Of a stretch of DNA of 64,000 bases, positions 44,690 through 52,283 are shown one piece after another. A program made the translations under genes and the position numbers. Under the pieces are notes generated by a model. The model was not told the DNA's origin and did no database searches. It saw only the letters and a program-made list of their open reading frames with translations. How positions within the stretch are numbered: the first letter of the stretch is position 1; every line of letters starts with the position of its first letter. This DNA comes from Fibrella rubiginis. GTDB taxonomy: Bacteria > Bacteroidota > Bacteroidia > Cytophagales > Spirosomataceae. The DNA is taken from the NCBI RefSeq assembly GCF_017353185.1, contig NZ_JAFMYV010000010.1:248001-312000 (forward strand). Reading direction: 5' to 3'.

Positions 44690-45214
44690 TTAGAGTTGGT
44701 TGATGGTCCGGTCTGGATCGTAGGGGTCGTTTGACGGGGGGGTAGGGCGATTGTCGGGGACGTCGTGGGGGGTAGAACCCGTTGAGCGTCCGAACAGGTC
44801 TTCACCTGGTTTGCGGTCGCGTACCACCAGCCATACGCCAAAGCCGATCAGCAGCAGAGGCCATATGTCGCGGAAATCAATGTCGGTATACCGTTCCAGC
44901 AGGGCTATTACGCCCAGGATAATGAGGATAGCACCGCCAATGAGGTTGCCGTTTCGTTTTTGTTCAGGATTAGCCATAAAAAGGGGGGTTGAAAAAACAG
45001 TAGACTGCGGTTGGGGCATACCACCAAATTGATGTTCAGGCAGTACGATCCACAAGATAATGTACAGGATAAGACTGGGTGCCGACGGTATGAACAAACC
45101 AGCCACAAACAGTACCCGAATCAAGGTACGGTCAATACCAAAATAGTGGGCCAATCCGGCCGCTACGCCCCCAATCTGTGCTTCGTCGAGGTAACGTTCC
45201 AGGCGTTTCTCCAT
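44690..45214 (-). CDS. PspC domain protein
   Basis: 174-aa envelope-stress protein. N-terminal PspC domain KRLERYLDEAQIGGVAAGLAHYFGID (about 3-28) with one or two membrane helices (about 33-56), then two more helices (about 85-125) and a polar proline-rich C-terminal tail. ATG at 45214 removes a non-coding extension. Same direction as the LiaF-like gene across IR12; probably an operon. Confidence 0.9.
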   Translation of the reverse strand: MEKRLERYLDEAQIGGVAAGLAHYFGIDRTLIRVLFVAGLFIPSAPSLILYIILWIVLPEHQFGGMPQPQSTVFSTPLFMANPEQKRNGNLIGGAILIILGVIALLERYTDIDFRDIWPLLLIGFGVWLVVRDRKPGEDLFGRSTGSTPHDVPDNRPTPPSNDPYDPDRTINQL

Positions 45215-45221
45215 GTCAGTG

Positions 45222-45312
45222 GTTAGAATTTGGATGTTGGATGCCGGACGCTGAATGCTCACTGTTTCTGCCGCCCAATGTGCGGCGTCCACTAGTCAGC
45301 GTCCAGTAGCCC
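45222..45312. repeat. Degenerate heptad palindrome
   Basis: Phased 7-mers such as AATTTGG, ATGTTGG, ATGCCGG on the left, and ACTGGAC, GCTGACT, AGTGGAC on the other strand of the right side. Only GGACGCTGA/TCAGCGTCC pair well. Upstream of the PspC gene. Confidence 0.45.
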
Positions 45313-45463
45313 CTTTCCTTGCATCAAACCTACAGTCGTTGTGATGAGCGGCAAATAGACTTGGTAAGAGCGGATACGGGTTTGGATAAAGGGGTGTTTT
45401 TATGGTTAGTTGGCAATGCATAGTAGCATGTAATGAGCAGCGAAGCGTACGATCTTCGCTGAC

Positions 45464-46192
45464 CTAGCTAATCAGGCTCACCACTGCCCGTACTGCGGCT
45501 TCGCTGGTACTGATGCGGTCATATTCGCCAGGAGAAGTGGTGGCCATAGGAACGCCATTGCGGCGGAAAATCATGGGGCTGATTTCGGTGCTGCTGCCGC
45601 TCATGTGCAGGTGAGAAACGCCTGTGTTAGCCAACAGCCGGGCATTTTCAGGTTTTACGCCCGACCCGGCCATGATCTCAATCCGTCCCGCCGACTGCTT
45701 TACCAGGGCTTCGAGCAAGGTAATACCGGCTTCGGCCTGTGCCTGTTGTCCCGATGTGAGCACGCTCTGGATACCGAGCGACAGTAGCACGTCGAGAGCT
45801 TCGTGGGGGTCGCGGGTAAGGTCGAATGCGCGATGGAACGTGACGGGTAGGGGCGAGGCAAGTTGAATTAACCGACGGGTGGCATGGGCATCCACGCGGC
45901 CATCGGGCAGAAGTACGCCGAACACAAGTCCATCAGCCCCGGCATCGCGGGCAGCGGCAATGTCGGCTTCCATCACGGCGAGTTCGGCTTCGTCGTAGAC
46001 AAAATCACCACCCCGTGGCCGAACCATCACCCTAATGGGCAAGGTTGTCGCGGCCCGTGCCTGCCTGATCAGGCCAATGCTGGGCGTAATGCCTCCCTCT
46101 GCCCGTCCACTACACAACTCAATCCGGTGTGCCCCGGCCCGTTGGGCAGCCAGGCAATCAGCTACGGAATAAGCACAGATTTCGAGATGCAT
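45464..46192 (-). CDS. cutC: CutC-family protein
   Basis: 242-aa TIM-barrel protein of the CutC family, historically linked to copper homeostasis although the direct role is uncertain. Motifs: LEICAYSVADCLAAQRAGAHRIELC (about 3-27), the MVRPRGGDFVY strand (about 59-69), VTFHRAFD (about 123-130) and IEIMAGSGVKPEN (about 173-185). ATG at 46192; the longer frame runs through palindrome IR13. Confidence 0.94.
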   Translation of the reverse strand: MHLEICAYSVADCLAAQRAGAHRIELCSGRAEGGITPSIGLIRQARAATTLPIRVMVRPRGGDFVYDEAELAVMEADIAAARDAGADGLVFGVLLPDGRVDAHATRRLIQLASPLPVTFHRAFDLTRDPHEALDVLLSLGIQSVLTSGQQAQAEAGITLLEALVKQSAGRIEIMAGSGVKPENARLLANTGVSHLHMSGSSTEISPMIFRRNGVPMATTSPGEYDRISTSEAAVRAVVSLIS

Positions 46193-46197
46193 GGGGG

Positions 46198-46300
46198 GAG
46201 CGTGGTAAGTGCTGAGTAGTAAATAGTAAGTTTGCTTCCGCAAGAGAATTATGCTTGCGGAAGCAAACTTACTATTTACCACTCAGCATTTACCACGCTC
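46198..46300. repeat. Heptad palindrome IR13
   Basis: 47-bp arms (46198-46244, 46254-46300) with two mismatches. Left words GTGGTAA, GTGCTGA, GTAGTAA, ATAGTAA; right arm on the other strand GTGGTAA, ATGCTGA, GTGGTAA, ATAGTAA. Core TTTGCTTCCGCAAG. It occupies the shared 5' region of the divergent cutC and glycosylasparaginase genes. Confidence 0.92.
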
Positions 46301-46306
46301 CCCCCC

Positions 46307-47377
46307 ATGCTCAATCGTCGCTATTTTCTTCGTTTCACTGCCTTGTTGCCTACCCTGTCTACGGCTGATTTATGGGCTAAACCAAAGGCTATCCGTGCAC
46401 TGCCCAAGCCCATTGTGCTTTCGACCTGGGACAGTGGCGTAACGGCCAACAAAGGTGCCTGGTCGGTGCTGACGAAAGGCGGGCGGGCCATCGACGCAAT
46501 GGAACAGGCGGGCATTGCCATCGAAAATGAGCAAAGCTGCTGCGTGGGCCTCGGTGGTAACCCCGACCGCGACGGTCACGTGACCCTCGACGCCTGCATC
46601 ATGGACGACAAGTTTAACTGCGGGTCGGTGGCGTTTTTGGAGCGGATCAAACATCCCGTTTCGGTGGCCCGGAAGGTGATGGACAGCACGCCCCACGTCA
46701 TGCTGGTGGGTGAGGGCGCGCAACAATTTGCCCTGGCCAACGGCTTCGCGCTGGAGCCGGACGTGCTCTCGGCCGAGGCGCAGAAGACCTACCAGACCTG
46801 GCTGAAAAAATCGGAATACAAGCCCATCATCAACATCGAAAATGGCGCAGGGTCGGGTAAGGCAACTGGGACCAGAAAGAAAGGTGGCGGGCCTTATGTC
46901 GATGAGTTTGCTCCGAATTATTTTGACGACGGCACCCCCAACCACGACACCATGGGCACGGTGGCGATGGATGCGGCGGGCAACCTGTCGGGCATGTGTA
47001 CCACCAGTGGCATGGCGTTTAAAATGCGGGGCCGCGTGGGCGACTCGCCGCTGATCGGGCCGGGGCTGTATGTAGACAATGAAGTGGGGGCCGTAACGGG
47101 TTCGGGGCAGGGTGAAGAGGTGATCAGGATGTGTGGGGCACACACGATTATCGAACTGATGCGGCAGGGGCTTTCGCCTAAAGCAGCCTGCAAACAGGCT
47201 ATTGAACGGATTGTGAAGCGTGACCCGATGCGGGCCAAAGACTTCCAGGTGGGCTTCATCGCCATCAGTAAATCGGGTGAAATCGGGGCATACGCTGTGC
47301 AGAAAGGGTTTTCATACACCCTCACCACGCCCGACGTGACGCACGTGGTCTATCCCGCCGAGAGCTATTTTGCCTAG
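46307..47377 (+). CDS. N(4)-(beta-N-acetylglucosaminyl)-L-asparaginase
   Basis: 356-aa Ntn-hydrolase (glycosylasparaginase) that cleaves the GlcNAc-Asn bond left by glycoprotein degradation. It is made as a precursor that self-cleaves before the nucleophile Thr in the NHDTMGTVAMD motif (about 213). Substrate-binding residues are in MCTTSGMAFKMRGRVGDSPLIGPGLYVD (about 232-259). An N-terminal NRRYFLRF twin-arginine-like signal suggests periplasmic export. The start is set 6 bp after palindrome IR13. Confidence 0.94.
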   Translation: MLNRRYFLRFTALLPTLSTADLWAKPKAIRALPKPIVLSTWDSGVTANKGAWSVLTKGGRAIDAMEQAGIAIENEQSCCVGLGGNPDRDGHVTLDACIMDDKFNCGSVAFLERIKHPVSVARKVMDSTPHVMLVGEGAQQFALANGFALEPDVLSAEAQKTYQTWLKKSEYKPIINIENGAGSGKATGTRKKGGGPYVDEFAPNYFDDGTPNHDTMGTVAMDAAGNLSGMCTTSGMAFKMRGRVGDSPLIGPGLYVDNEVGAVTGSGQGEEVIRMCGAHTIIELMRQGLSPKAACKQAIERIVKRDPMRAKDFQVGFIAISKSGEIGAYAVQKGFSYTLTTPDVTHVVYPAESYFA

Positions 47378-47431
47378 TAGAACATGGCCCCTGCCTCCTT
47401 TTTCGGGCAAAAAACAACGTCGCCCCAACCT

Positions 47432-48478
47432 ATGACTACGCGCCTTCCTATTGCCTTTTCGTTGCTGATTGGCCTGGCACTTACTGCCTTCATGCCACCC
47501 GCCAAGCAGCGCGTTACCCTTAAGCGCGAGAAGCAGCGCGTAGCCGTACTGGTGGATGGAAAGCTGTTTACGGCCTTTATTTATCCCGACGCATCGGTGT
47601 TGAAAAAGCCTGCTCTGTACCCTATACTGACGGCTACGGGCAACCCCATTACCCGCGGCTGGCCCCTGGACCCCCGCCCCGGCGAGCGCGTTGACCATCC
47701 GCACCATGTGGGTATGTGGTTCAACTACGGCGACGTGAACGGCCACGATTTCTGGAATAACTCCAACGACCTGGGCCCTGACCATAAAGGGCCGATGGGC
47801 ACCATCGTAACCACCAACATTGCCCGGCTGAACGAAGAGGGCAACCGTGCCGAGCTGACCGTTGAGGCCGACTGGCAGGACAGCGCCGGAAAACCGATGC
47901 TCAAAGAATCGACCCTGTACACGTTTGAAGCCGACGGACAAACCCGCCGCATTGACCGGCAGACCACGCTTACGGCTTTGACCGGCGACGTGACGTTTAA
48001 AGACAACAAAGAAGGCCTGGTGGCTATTCGGGTGGCCCGCCAACTGGAACACCCCTCGACCAAAGCCGAAATTTTCACCGACGCCAGCGGCAAGGCCACG
48101 CCGGTTGCATCGCTCAACAACGAGGGCATCACGGGCCACTACCACAGTGCCGTTGGCAAAGAAGGCGACGCCGTTTGGGGCACCCGCGCCCCCTGGGTGG
48201 CGCTAACGGGCACCCTCACGGGCAACGAACCTGTTTCGGTTGTGCTGTTCGATAATCCGAAGAATATAGGCTACCCAACCTACTGGCACGCAAGGGGTTA
48301 TGGTCTCTTTGCGGCTAATCCGCTGGCGCCGAGTGTGATGTCGTCGGGTAAAGATGCGCCCATGAACTATGTCCTGAAAGCGGGTCAGTCTGTCACCTTC
48401 CGCCACCGTCTGCTTATTGCTCCCGGTACCCTGAACGAGAGCCAATTGACCCAGGAAGCAGCGCGTTTTGGCAAGTAA
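47432..48478 (+). CDS. PmoA-family (DUF6807-type) secreted protein
   Basis: 348-aa protein with a signal peptide (about 1-22) and a single beta-rich domain of the 'methane oxygenase PmoA' Pfam type. Motifs: PGERVDHPHHVGMWFNYGDVNG (about 75-96), HDFWNN and a C-terminal RHRLLIAPG strand. Despite the family name these Bacteroidota proteins are not methane monooxygenases; they usually sit in sugar-utilisation loci and their function is unknown. An upstream in-frame ATG at 47384 exists. Follows the glycosylasparaginase gene closely. Confidence 0.85.
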   Translation: MTTRLPIAFSLLIGLALTAFMPPAKQRVTLKREKQRVAVLVDGKLFTAFIYPDASVLKKPALYPILTATGNPITRGWPLDPRPGERVDHPHHVGMWFNYGDVNGHDFWNNSNDLGPDHKGPMGTIVTTNIARLNEEGNRAELTVEADWQDSAGKPMLKESTLYTFEADGQTRRIDRQTTLTALTGDVTFKDNKEGLVAIRVARQLEHPSTKAEIFTDASGKATPVASLNNEGITGHYHSAVGKEGDAVWGTRAPWVALTGTLTGNEPVSVVLFDNPKNIGYPTYWHARGYGLFAANPLAPSVMSSGKDAPMNYVLKAGQSVTFRHRLLIAPGTLNESQLTQEAARFGK

Positions 48479-48485
48479 ACCAGGT

Positions 48486-49775
48486 ATGACGATTGACATT
48501 CCAGAACAGTCGCTTGTTCTGCTGATTGGCGCTACCAGTTCGGGTAAATCGACCTTTGCGCGCCAGCATTTCAGGGCTACCGAAATTATCTCGTCTGACC
48601 AGTGTCGGGCGTATGTAGCGGATGACGAAAACGATCAGTCAGTCACCAGCGACGCCTTCGACCTGCTCCATTACTGGACGGCCCTGCGCCTGAAACGGGG
48701 CAAGCTCACGGTGATCGACGCCACCAATGTGCAGCATTTTGCCCGTAAATCGCTGCTGCAACTGGCCCGCGAGCATCACATGAACGCGGTGGCCATTGTG
48801 TTCGATCTGCCAGATCGGTTGCTTATCGACCGCCACCATGCCCGACCTGACCGCCACTTTGCTGACCAGGTCATCAGCCATCAGCAGCGTGATCTGCATA
48901 AGTCGCTGAATGGCCTGCACAAGGAAGGATTTGGGCACGTATTCAGGCTTGAATCAGCGGCAGCTATAGCGGCGGTGACCGTTCGGCGCACGAAGTCAGT
49001 GCCTATGAGTAGCCCTGAAAATGGCCCATTCGACATTATTGGCGACGTACATGGCTGCCTGACCGAACTGCGTGAGTTGCTGGTGAAGCTGGGTTACTTT
49101 ATCAGTAAAGACCCCGACGGCACCGAACGCGTGGCGCATCCGGCAGGGCGCAACGCCTTTTTTGTGGGTGACCTCGTCGACCGGGGACCCGATTCGGTGG
49201 GGGTGCTGCGGCTGGTGATGCAGATGGTAACCGACAACACCGCCCTTTGTGTGTTGGGCAACCACGATGACAAGCTAGGCCGGTACTTGTCGGGGAGAAA
49301 GGTGACGCTCAGCCACGGTCTGTCAGAAACAGTGGCCCAGCTGAACAGGGAGCCTGCCGAATTTCAGCAACAGGTCAAAGCGTTCATTACCAGTTTGGTA
49401 GTCTATTACATAGTCGATAAGGGCAGGCTGCTGGTGGCACACGCGGGTCTGAAAGAAAGCCTGCAGGGTCGGAATGACGGAGCCGTGCGGGCATTCTGTT
49501 TATATGGCGACACGAACGGGCAGACCGATGAGCTTGGCCTGCCTGTTCGCCTCAACTGGGCAGCTGACTACAAAGGAAAAGCTACCGTCGTGTATGGGCA
49601 CACGCCCGTTGCTGAAGCCCAATGGGTGAATAATACCATCGACATTGACACAGGCTGCGTATTTGGCGGCAGACTTACGGCCCTGCGCTATCCCGAACGC
49701 GAACTAGTGTCGGTACCGGCCCGTGACCTGTATGCCCAACCCAAACGACCTTTTCTGGATAGGCACACGGCCTGA
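48486..49775 (+). CDS. Pnkp-like polynucleotide kinase-phosphatase without ligase
   Basis: 429-aa two-domain enzyme. The N-terminal kinase (about 1-165) has a P-loop GATSSGKST (about 17-25) and kinase-type DATNVQ and DRHHARPDR motifs. The metallophosphoesterase domain (about 178-410) has DVHGC, GDLVDRGPDSVG, GNHDDK and a late YGHTP motif. This is the first two thirds of bacterial Pnkp; the ~400-residue ligase domain is absent. It should phosphorylate 5'-OH and remove 2',3'-phosphates from nicked RNA/DNA ends. Its frame overlaps the end of the PmoA-family gene only if the upstream start at 48468 is used. Confidence 0.88.
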   Translation: MTIDIPEQSLVLLIGATSSGKSTFARQHFRATEIISSDQCRAYVADDENDQSVTSDAFDLLHYWTALRLKRGKLTVIDATNVQHFARKSLLQLAREHHMNAVAIVFDLPDRLLIDRHHARPDRHFADQVISHQQRDLHKSLNGLHKEGFGHVFRLESAAAIAAVTVRRTKSVPMSSPENGPFDIIGDVHGCLTELRELLVKLGYFISKDPDGTERVAHPAGRNAFFVGDLVDRGPDSVGVLRLVMQMVTDNTALCVLGNHDDKLGRYLSGRKVTLSHGLSETVAQLNREPAEFQQQVKAFITSLVVYYIVDKGRLLVAHAGLKESLQGRNDGAVRAFCLYGDTNGQTDELGLPVRLNWAADYKGKATVVYGHTPVAEAQWVNNTIDIDTGCVFGGRLTALRYPERELVSVPARDLYAQPKRPFLDRHTA

Positions 49776-49897
49776 TCGTCAACCAGTAGAGCTACATTTT
49801 CTCGTAGATTGATCTCCAAACCTGCTTTTGCTTTAAAAAGGGTTAAATGCGTGTCCATTTGGAGCAGAAACGCCCACCAAATACGTTAGTTGCTTAT

Positions 49898-51553
49898 ATG
49901 AGAAAAACACACCATCTGCGGCTCCTTTCGTTGGCCGCGCTTGCCTGCTTCACCGCAGTTGGGCAGGGATTTGCTCAACCGATGGCTCCAAAACCACAGG
50001 GCAAATTCAACCAGTGGGCTTATAAAGACCCCGCCACAGATTCTATTGCAGGCATCAGCCTCGATAAAGCCTACAAATTGCTCCAGGGCCGCAAGTCGGT
50101 GCCCGTTACGGTGGGCGTGGTCGATTCGGGGATTGACATTGCCCATGAAGACCTGCGCGACGTGGTATGGGTGAACCCGAAAGAGACACCCGGCAACAAC
50201 GTCGACGACGATAAAAACGGGTACGTAGACGACGTGAACGGCTGGAATTTCATGGGTGCCAAAGACGGCACGACCTACGAAAGCGACCAGGACGAACTCG
50301 GCCAGATCTACACCATCTGGGGCCCTAAATATGATAAGGCCAACCCCGAAAAATTATCGGCTAAGGAGAAAAAGGAGTACGACATTTACCAGAAAGCGAA
50401 GGCCCGGTATGCCCAAAGCCGCCTGAAATCGGAGCTATGGAAGGTAGCCATCCGCGACACGGCCAACTTCAACCGGGGCATTAGTCAGGTAGTGGCGGCG
50501 TTGAAAGGCAAGCCCTTTGCCCGCACCAGCCTGTCGGCGGCAGAGGTGGGTACGGACTCAGCCGCCCTGGGTGCGAAATCGATCCTGGATGAGGTATTCT
50601 CGCCTGATCTGGGGTCGTTTGAATACATGGCTTTTGCGCTGAAAGCTTCTTTCCAGCGCCTGAAGCCTATTTTGCTGTCAGAAGCAGAGAAAGCGTATAA
50701 CCCTGGCTCGGATGCCCGCAAGGCCGTGGGCGACGACCCGGCCAACCCCAACGAACGGTACTACGGCAGTCCGAAACTGATCATCGGTGAGTCGGAAGAA
50801 CTGGCCATGCACGGTTCGCACGTGGCGGGCATTATCGGTGCCAAACGCGGTAACAACATTGGTGTAGACGGCGTGGCCGATAACGTGCGGCTGATGATGG
50901 TGGGTGTAGTGCCCAGCGGTGGCGACGAGCGCGACAAAGACGTGGCCAACGGTATTCGATACGCCGTTGACAACGGAGCCAAAGTGATCAATATGAGCTT
51001 CGGCAAGCGGTTTTCGCCCTACAAAGACGCGGTCGACGCGGCCATCCGGTATGCCGAAGAGAAAGATGTGCTGTTGGTACACGCCGCTGGCAATGACGGT
51101 CAGAACGTAGACTCGCTGGCCAATTACCCCCGCCCCGAATACGAAGATGGGCGCGTAGCGAAAAATTTCATTTCGGTGGGCAACTCGACCATGCGGTTTG
51201 GCAAAGGCCTGCCCGCTTCATCGTCGAACTACGGTCAGCAGAAAGTGGACCTGTTCGCGCCTGGCACCGACATTGATAATACGACGCCCCACAATGGCTA
51301 TCAGAGCCTGACGGGTACAAGTATGGCGGCTCCCTGCGTGGCGGGGGTGGCAGCCCTGCTGCGTTCTTACTTTCCCAACCTGACGGCGGTGCAGGTGAAA
51401 GAAATTCTGATGAAAAGTAGCTACAAGCCCGATATGCTGGTGCGTCTGCCCGGCCGCACGGGTGGTTCGCTGGTGAAATTCAGCACCCTCAGCAAATCAG
51501 GCGGTATTGTCAACGCGGCCGAAGCTGTGGAGCTGGCAATGACGTATAAATAG
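49898..51553 (+). CDS. S8 subtilisin-like protease
   Basis: 551-aa exported serine protease. ATG at 49898 opens a signal peptide (MRKTHHLRLL... GFAQ). Catalytic residues: Asp in VGVVDSGIDIAHEDLR (about 73), His in HGSHVAGIIGA (about 309) and Ser in GTSMAAPCVAGVAALL (about 475). The unusually long spacing between Asp and His (over 230 residues) is a helical, Lys/Ala-rich insertion. There is no T9SS sorting domain, so it is probably periplasmic. Its stop TAG is the first trinucleotide of palindrome IR14. Confidence 0.93.
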   Translation: MRKTHHLRLLSLAALACFTAVGQGFAQPMAPKPQGKFNQWAYKDPATDSIAGISLDKAYKLLQGRKSVPVTVGVVDSGIDIAHEDLRDVVWVNPKETPGNNVDDDKNGYVDDVNGWNFMGAKDGTTYESDQDELGQIYTIWGPKYDKANPEKLSAKEKKEYDIYQKAKARYAQSRLKSELWKVAIRDTANFNRGISQVVAALKGKPFARTSLSAAEVGTDSAALGAKSILDEVFSPDLGSFEYMAFALKASFQRLKPILLSEAEKAYNPGSDARKAVGDDPANPNERYYGSPKLIIGESEELAMHGSHVAGIIGAKRGNNIGVDGVADNVRLMMVGVVPSGGDERDKDVANGIRYAVDNGAKVINMSFGKRFSPYKDAVDAAIRYAEEKDVLLVHAAGNDGQNVDSLANYPRPEYEDGRVAKNFISVGNSTMRFGKGLPASSSNYGQQKVDLFAPGTDIDNTTPHNGYQSLTGTSMAAPCVAGVAALLRSYFPNLTAVQVKEILMKSSYKPDMLVRLPGRTGGSLVKFSTLSKSGGIVNAAEAVELAMTYK

Positions 51554-51658
51554 TCAGAAGAGCCGGTACGAAGCGAGTCCTGTTGGTCTGGAAAGTTCTC
51601 AATAAGAGAACAACTTTCCAGACCAACAGGACTCGCTTCGTACCGGCTCTTCTGACTA
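51551..51658. repeat. Palindrome IR14
   Basis: About 50-bp arms (51551-51600 and 51606-51658) with a 3-nt bulge and a 5-nt loop. It lacks the 7-nt words. Its two outer trinucleotides, TAG and CTA, are the stop codons of the protease gene and of the convergent small ORF. Confidence 0.9.
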
Positions 51659-51886
51659 AAAATCGCCCACTAATACGGCTGCTTCGTGGAGGAGTTCGGT
51701 GGCGCGGATTTCGTCGGTGAAGGCTTCAATTGTGGCATCGACCACGTCGAGGGCAACCGGCTCGGCGGGAGTTTGGTTGTCGGCAACGAAGCCCGCCAAC
51801 GCCCGGCCCATATAAAGCAGGTGCAACGCCGACAGCAGGGTTGGCAGGCGTTGGCTATGGCGGGTTTGTGGTTCTTCGGAAGACAT
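51656..51886 (-). CDS. Small hypothetical protein
   Basis: 76-aa ORF of unknown function, mostly helical (LPTLLSALHLLYMGRALAGFV and VDATIEAFTDEIRATELL). It uses normal GC-rich codons and is convergent with the protease. Its stop lies in the end of IR14. No family recognised; may be real but is unsupported beyond coding potential. Confidence 0.5.
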   Translation of the reverse strand: MSSEEPQTRHSQRLPTLLSALHLLYMGRALAGFVADNQTPAEPVALDVVDATIEAFTDEIRATELLHEAAVLVGDF

Positions 51887-52283
51887 AGATCAGGCTCTAT
51901 AAACTCAATACAGCGATAAATCCACTAAGGTTTCCCAAGCGGGATAGGTTTCATTGGTTGGCCCTTGCCAGCTAAACGGCGTCATTTTTGGTTCGGGCTG
52001 CTTCGCCGGTAGCTCGTCAGTTTGCCTGGGTAAGCCTCGTTTGGGGTTTGCCTTTTTTTATGCCTGTGTCGATTGACTTTGCCCAAAATAGACAGGATTG
52101 GTGCTTGGTGAGCGTCAATATTGCCGGATTTTGCATAGTATTAGCCGGTTTCTGCCAATTTTATCAGGATACTCTTTAGCAAATTTGTTCAATAATTCCT
52201 GTTAATTAGTCAAAAAACGGCTAGCCGCCCTGGTTGCCTGTAGCAGTGTTTTGCTCCTGCTTTGCGCCTAACCCCTTTCCCAT
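51887..52283. other. Intergenic region upstream of GH106
   Basis: 397 bp with no convincing gene; a 63-codon ORF at 51988-52179 lacks coding character. It contains the conserved two-half-site motif at 52123-52156 and then AT-rich sequence before the GH106 start, consistent with a regulated promoter region. Confidence 0.6.
52123..52156 (+). promoter_or_regulatory. Predicted AraC-type operator, GH106 promoter
   Basis: 34-nt motif matching 57575-57608 at 27 positions. Two direct half-sites beginning GCCGGATT and GCCGGTTT start exactly 21 bp apart (52123, 52144), the geometry of AraC/XylS-family sites. It lies about 128 bp upstream of the GH106 start. Confidence 0.7.

Noticed and set aside
47432..48478. 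Methane monooxygenase subunit PmoA
   Set aside because: Only the Pfam name matches; the protein is soluble, exported and lacks membrane helices, unlike particulate methane monooxygenase.
51988..52179. 63-codon ORF upstream of GH106
   Set aside because: No ribosome-binding site, atypical composition, and its 3' part overlaps the predicted AraC operator.
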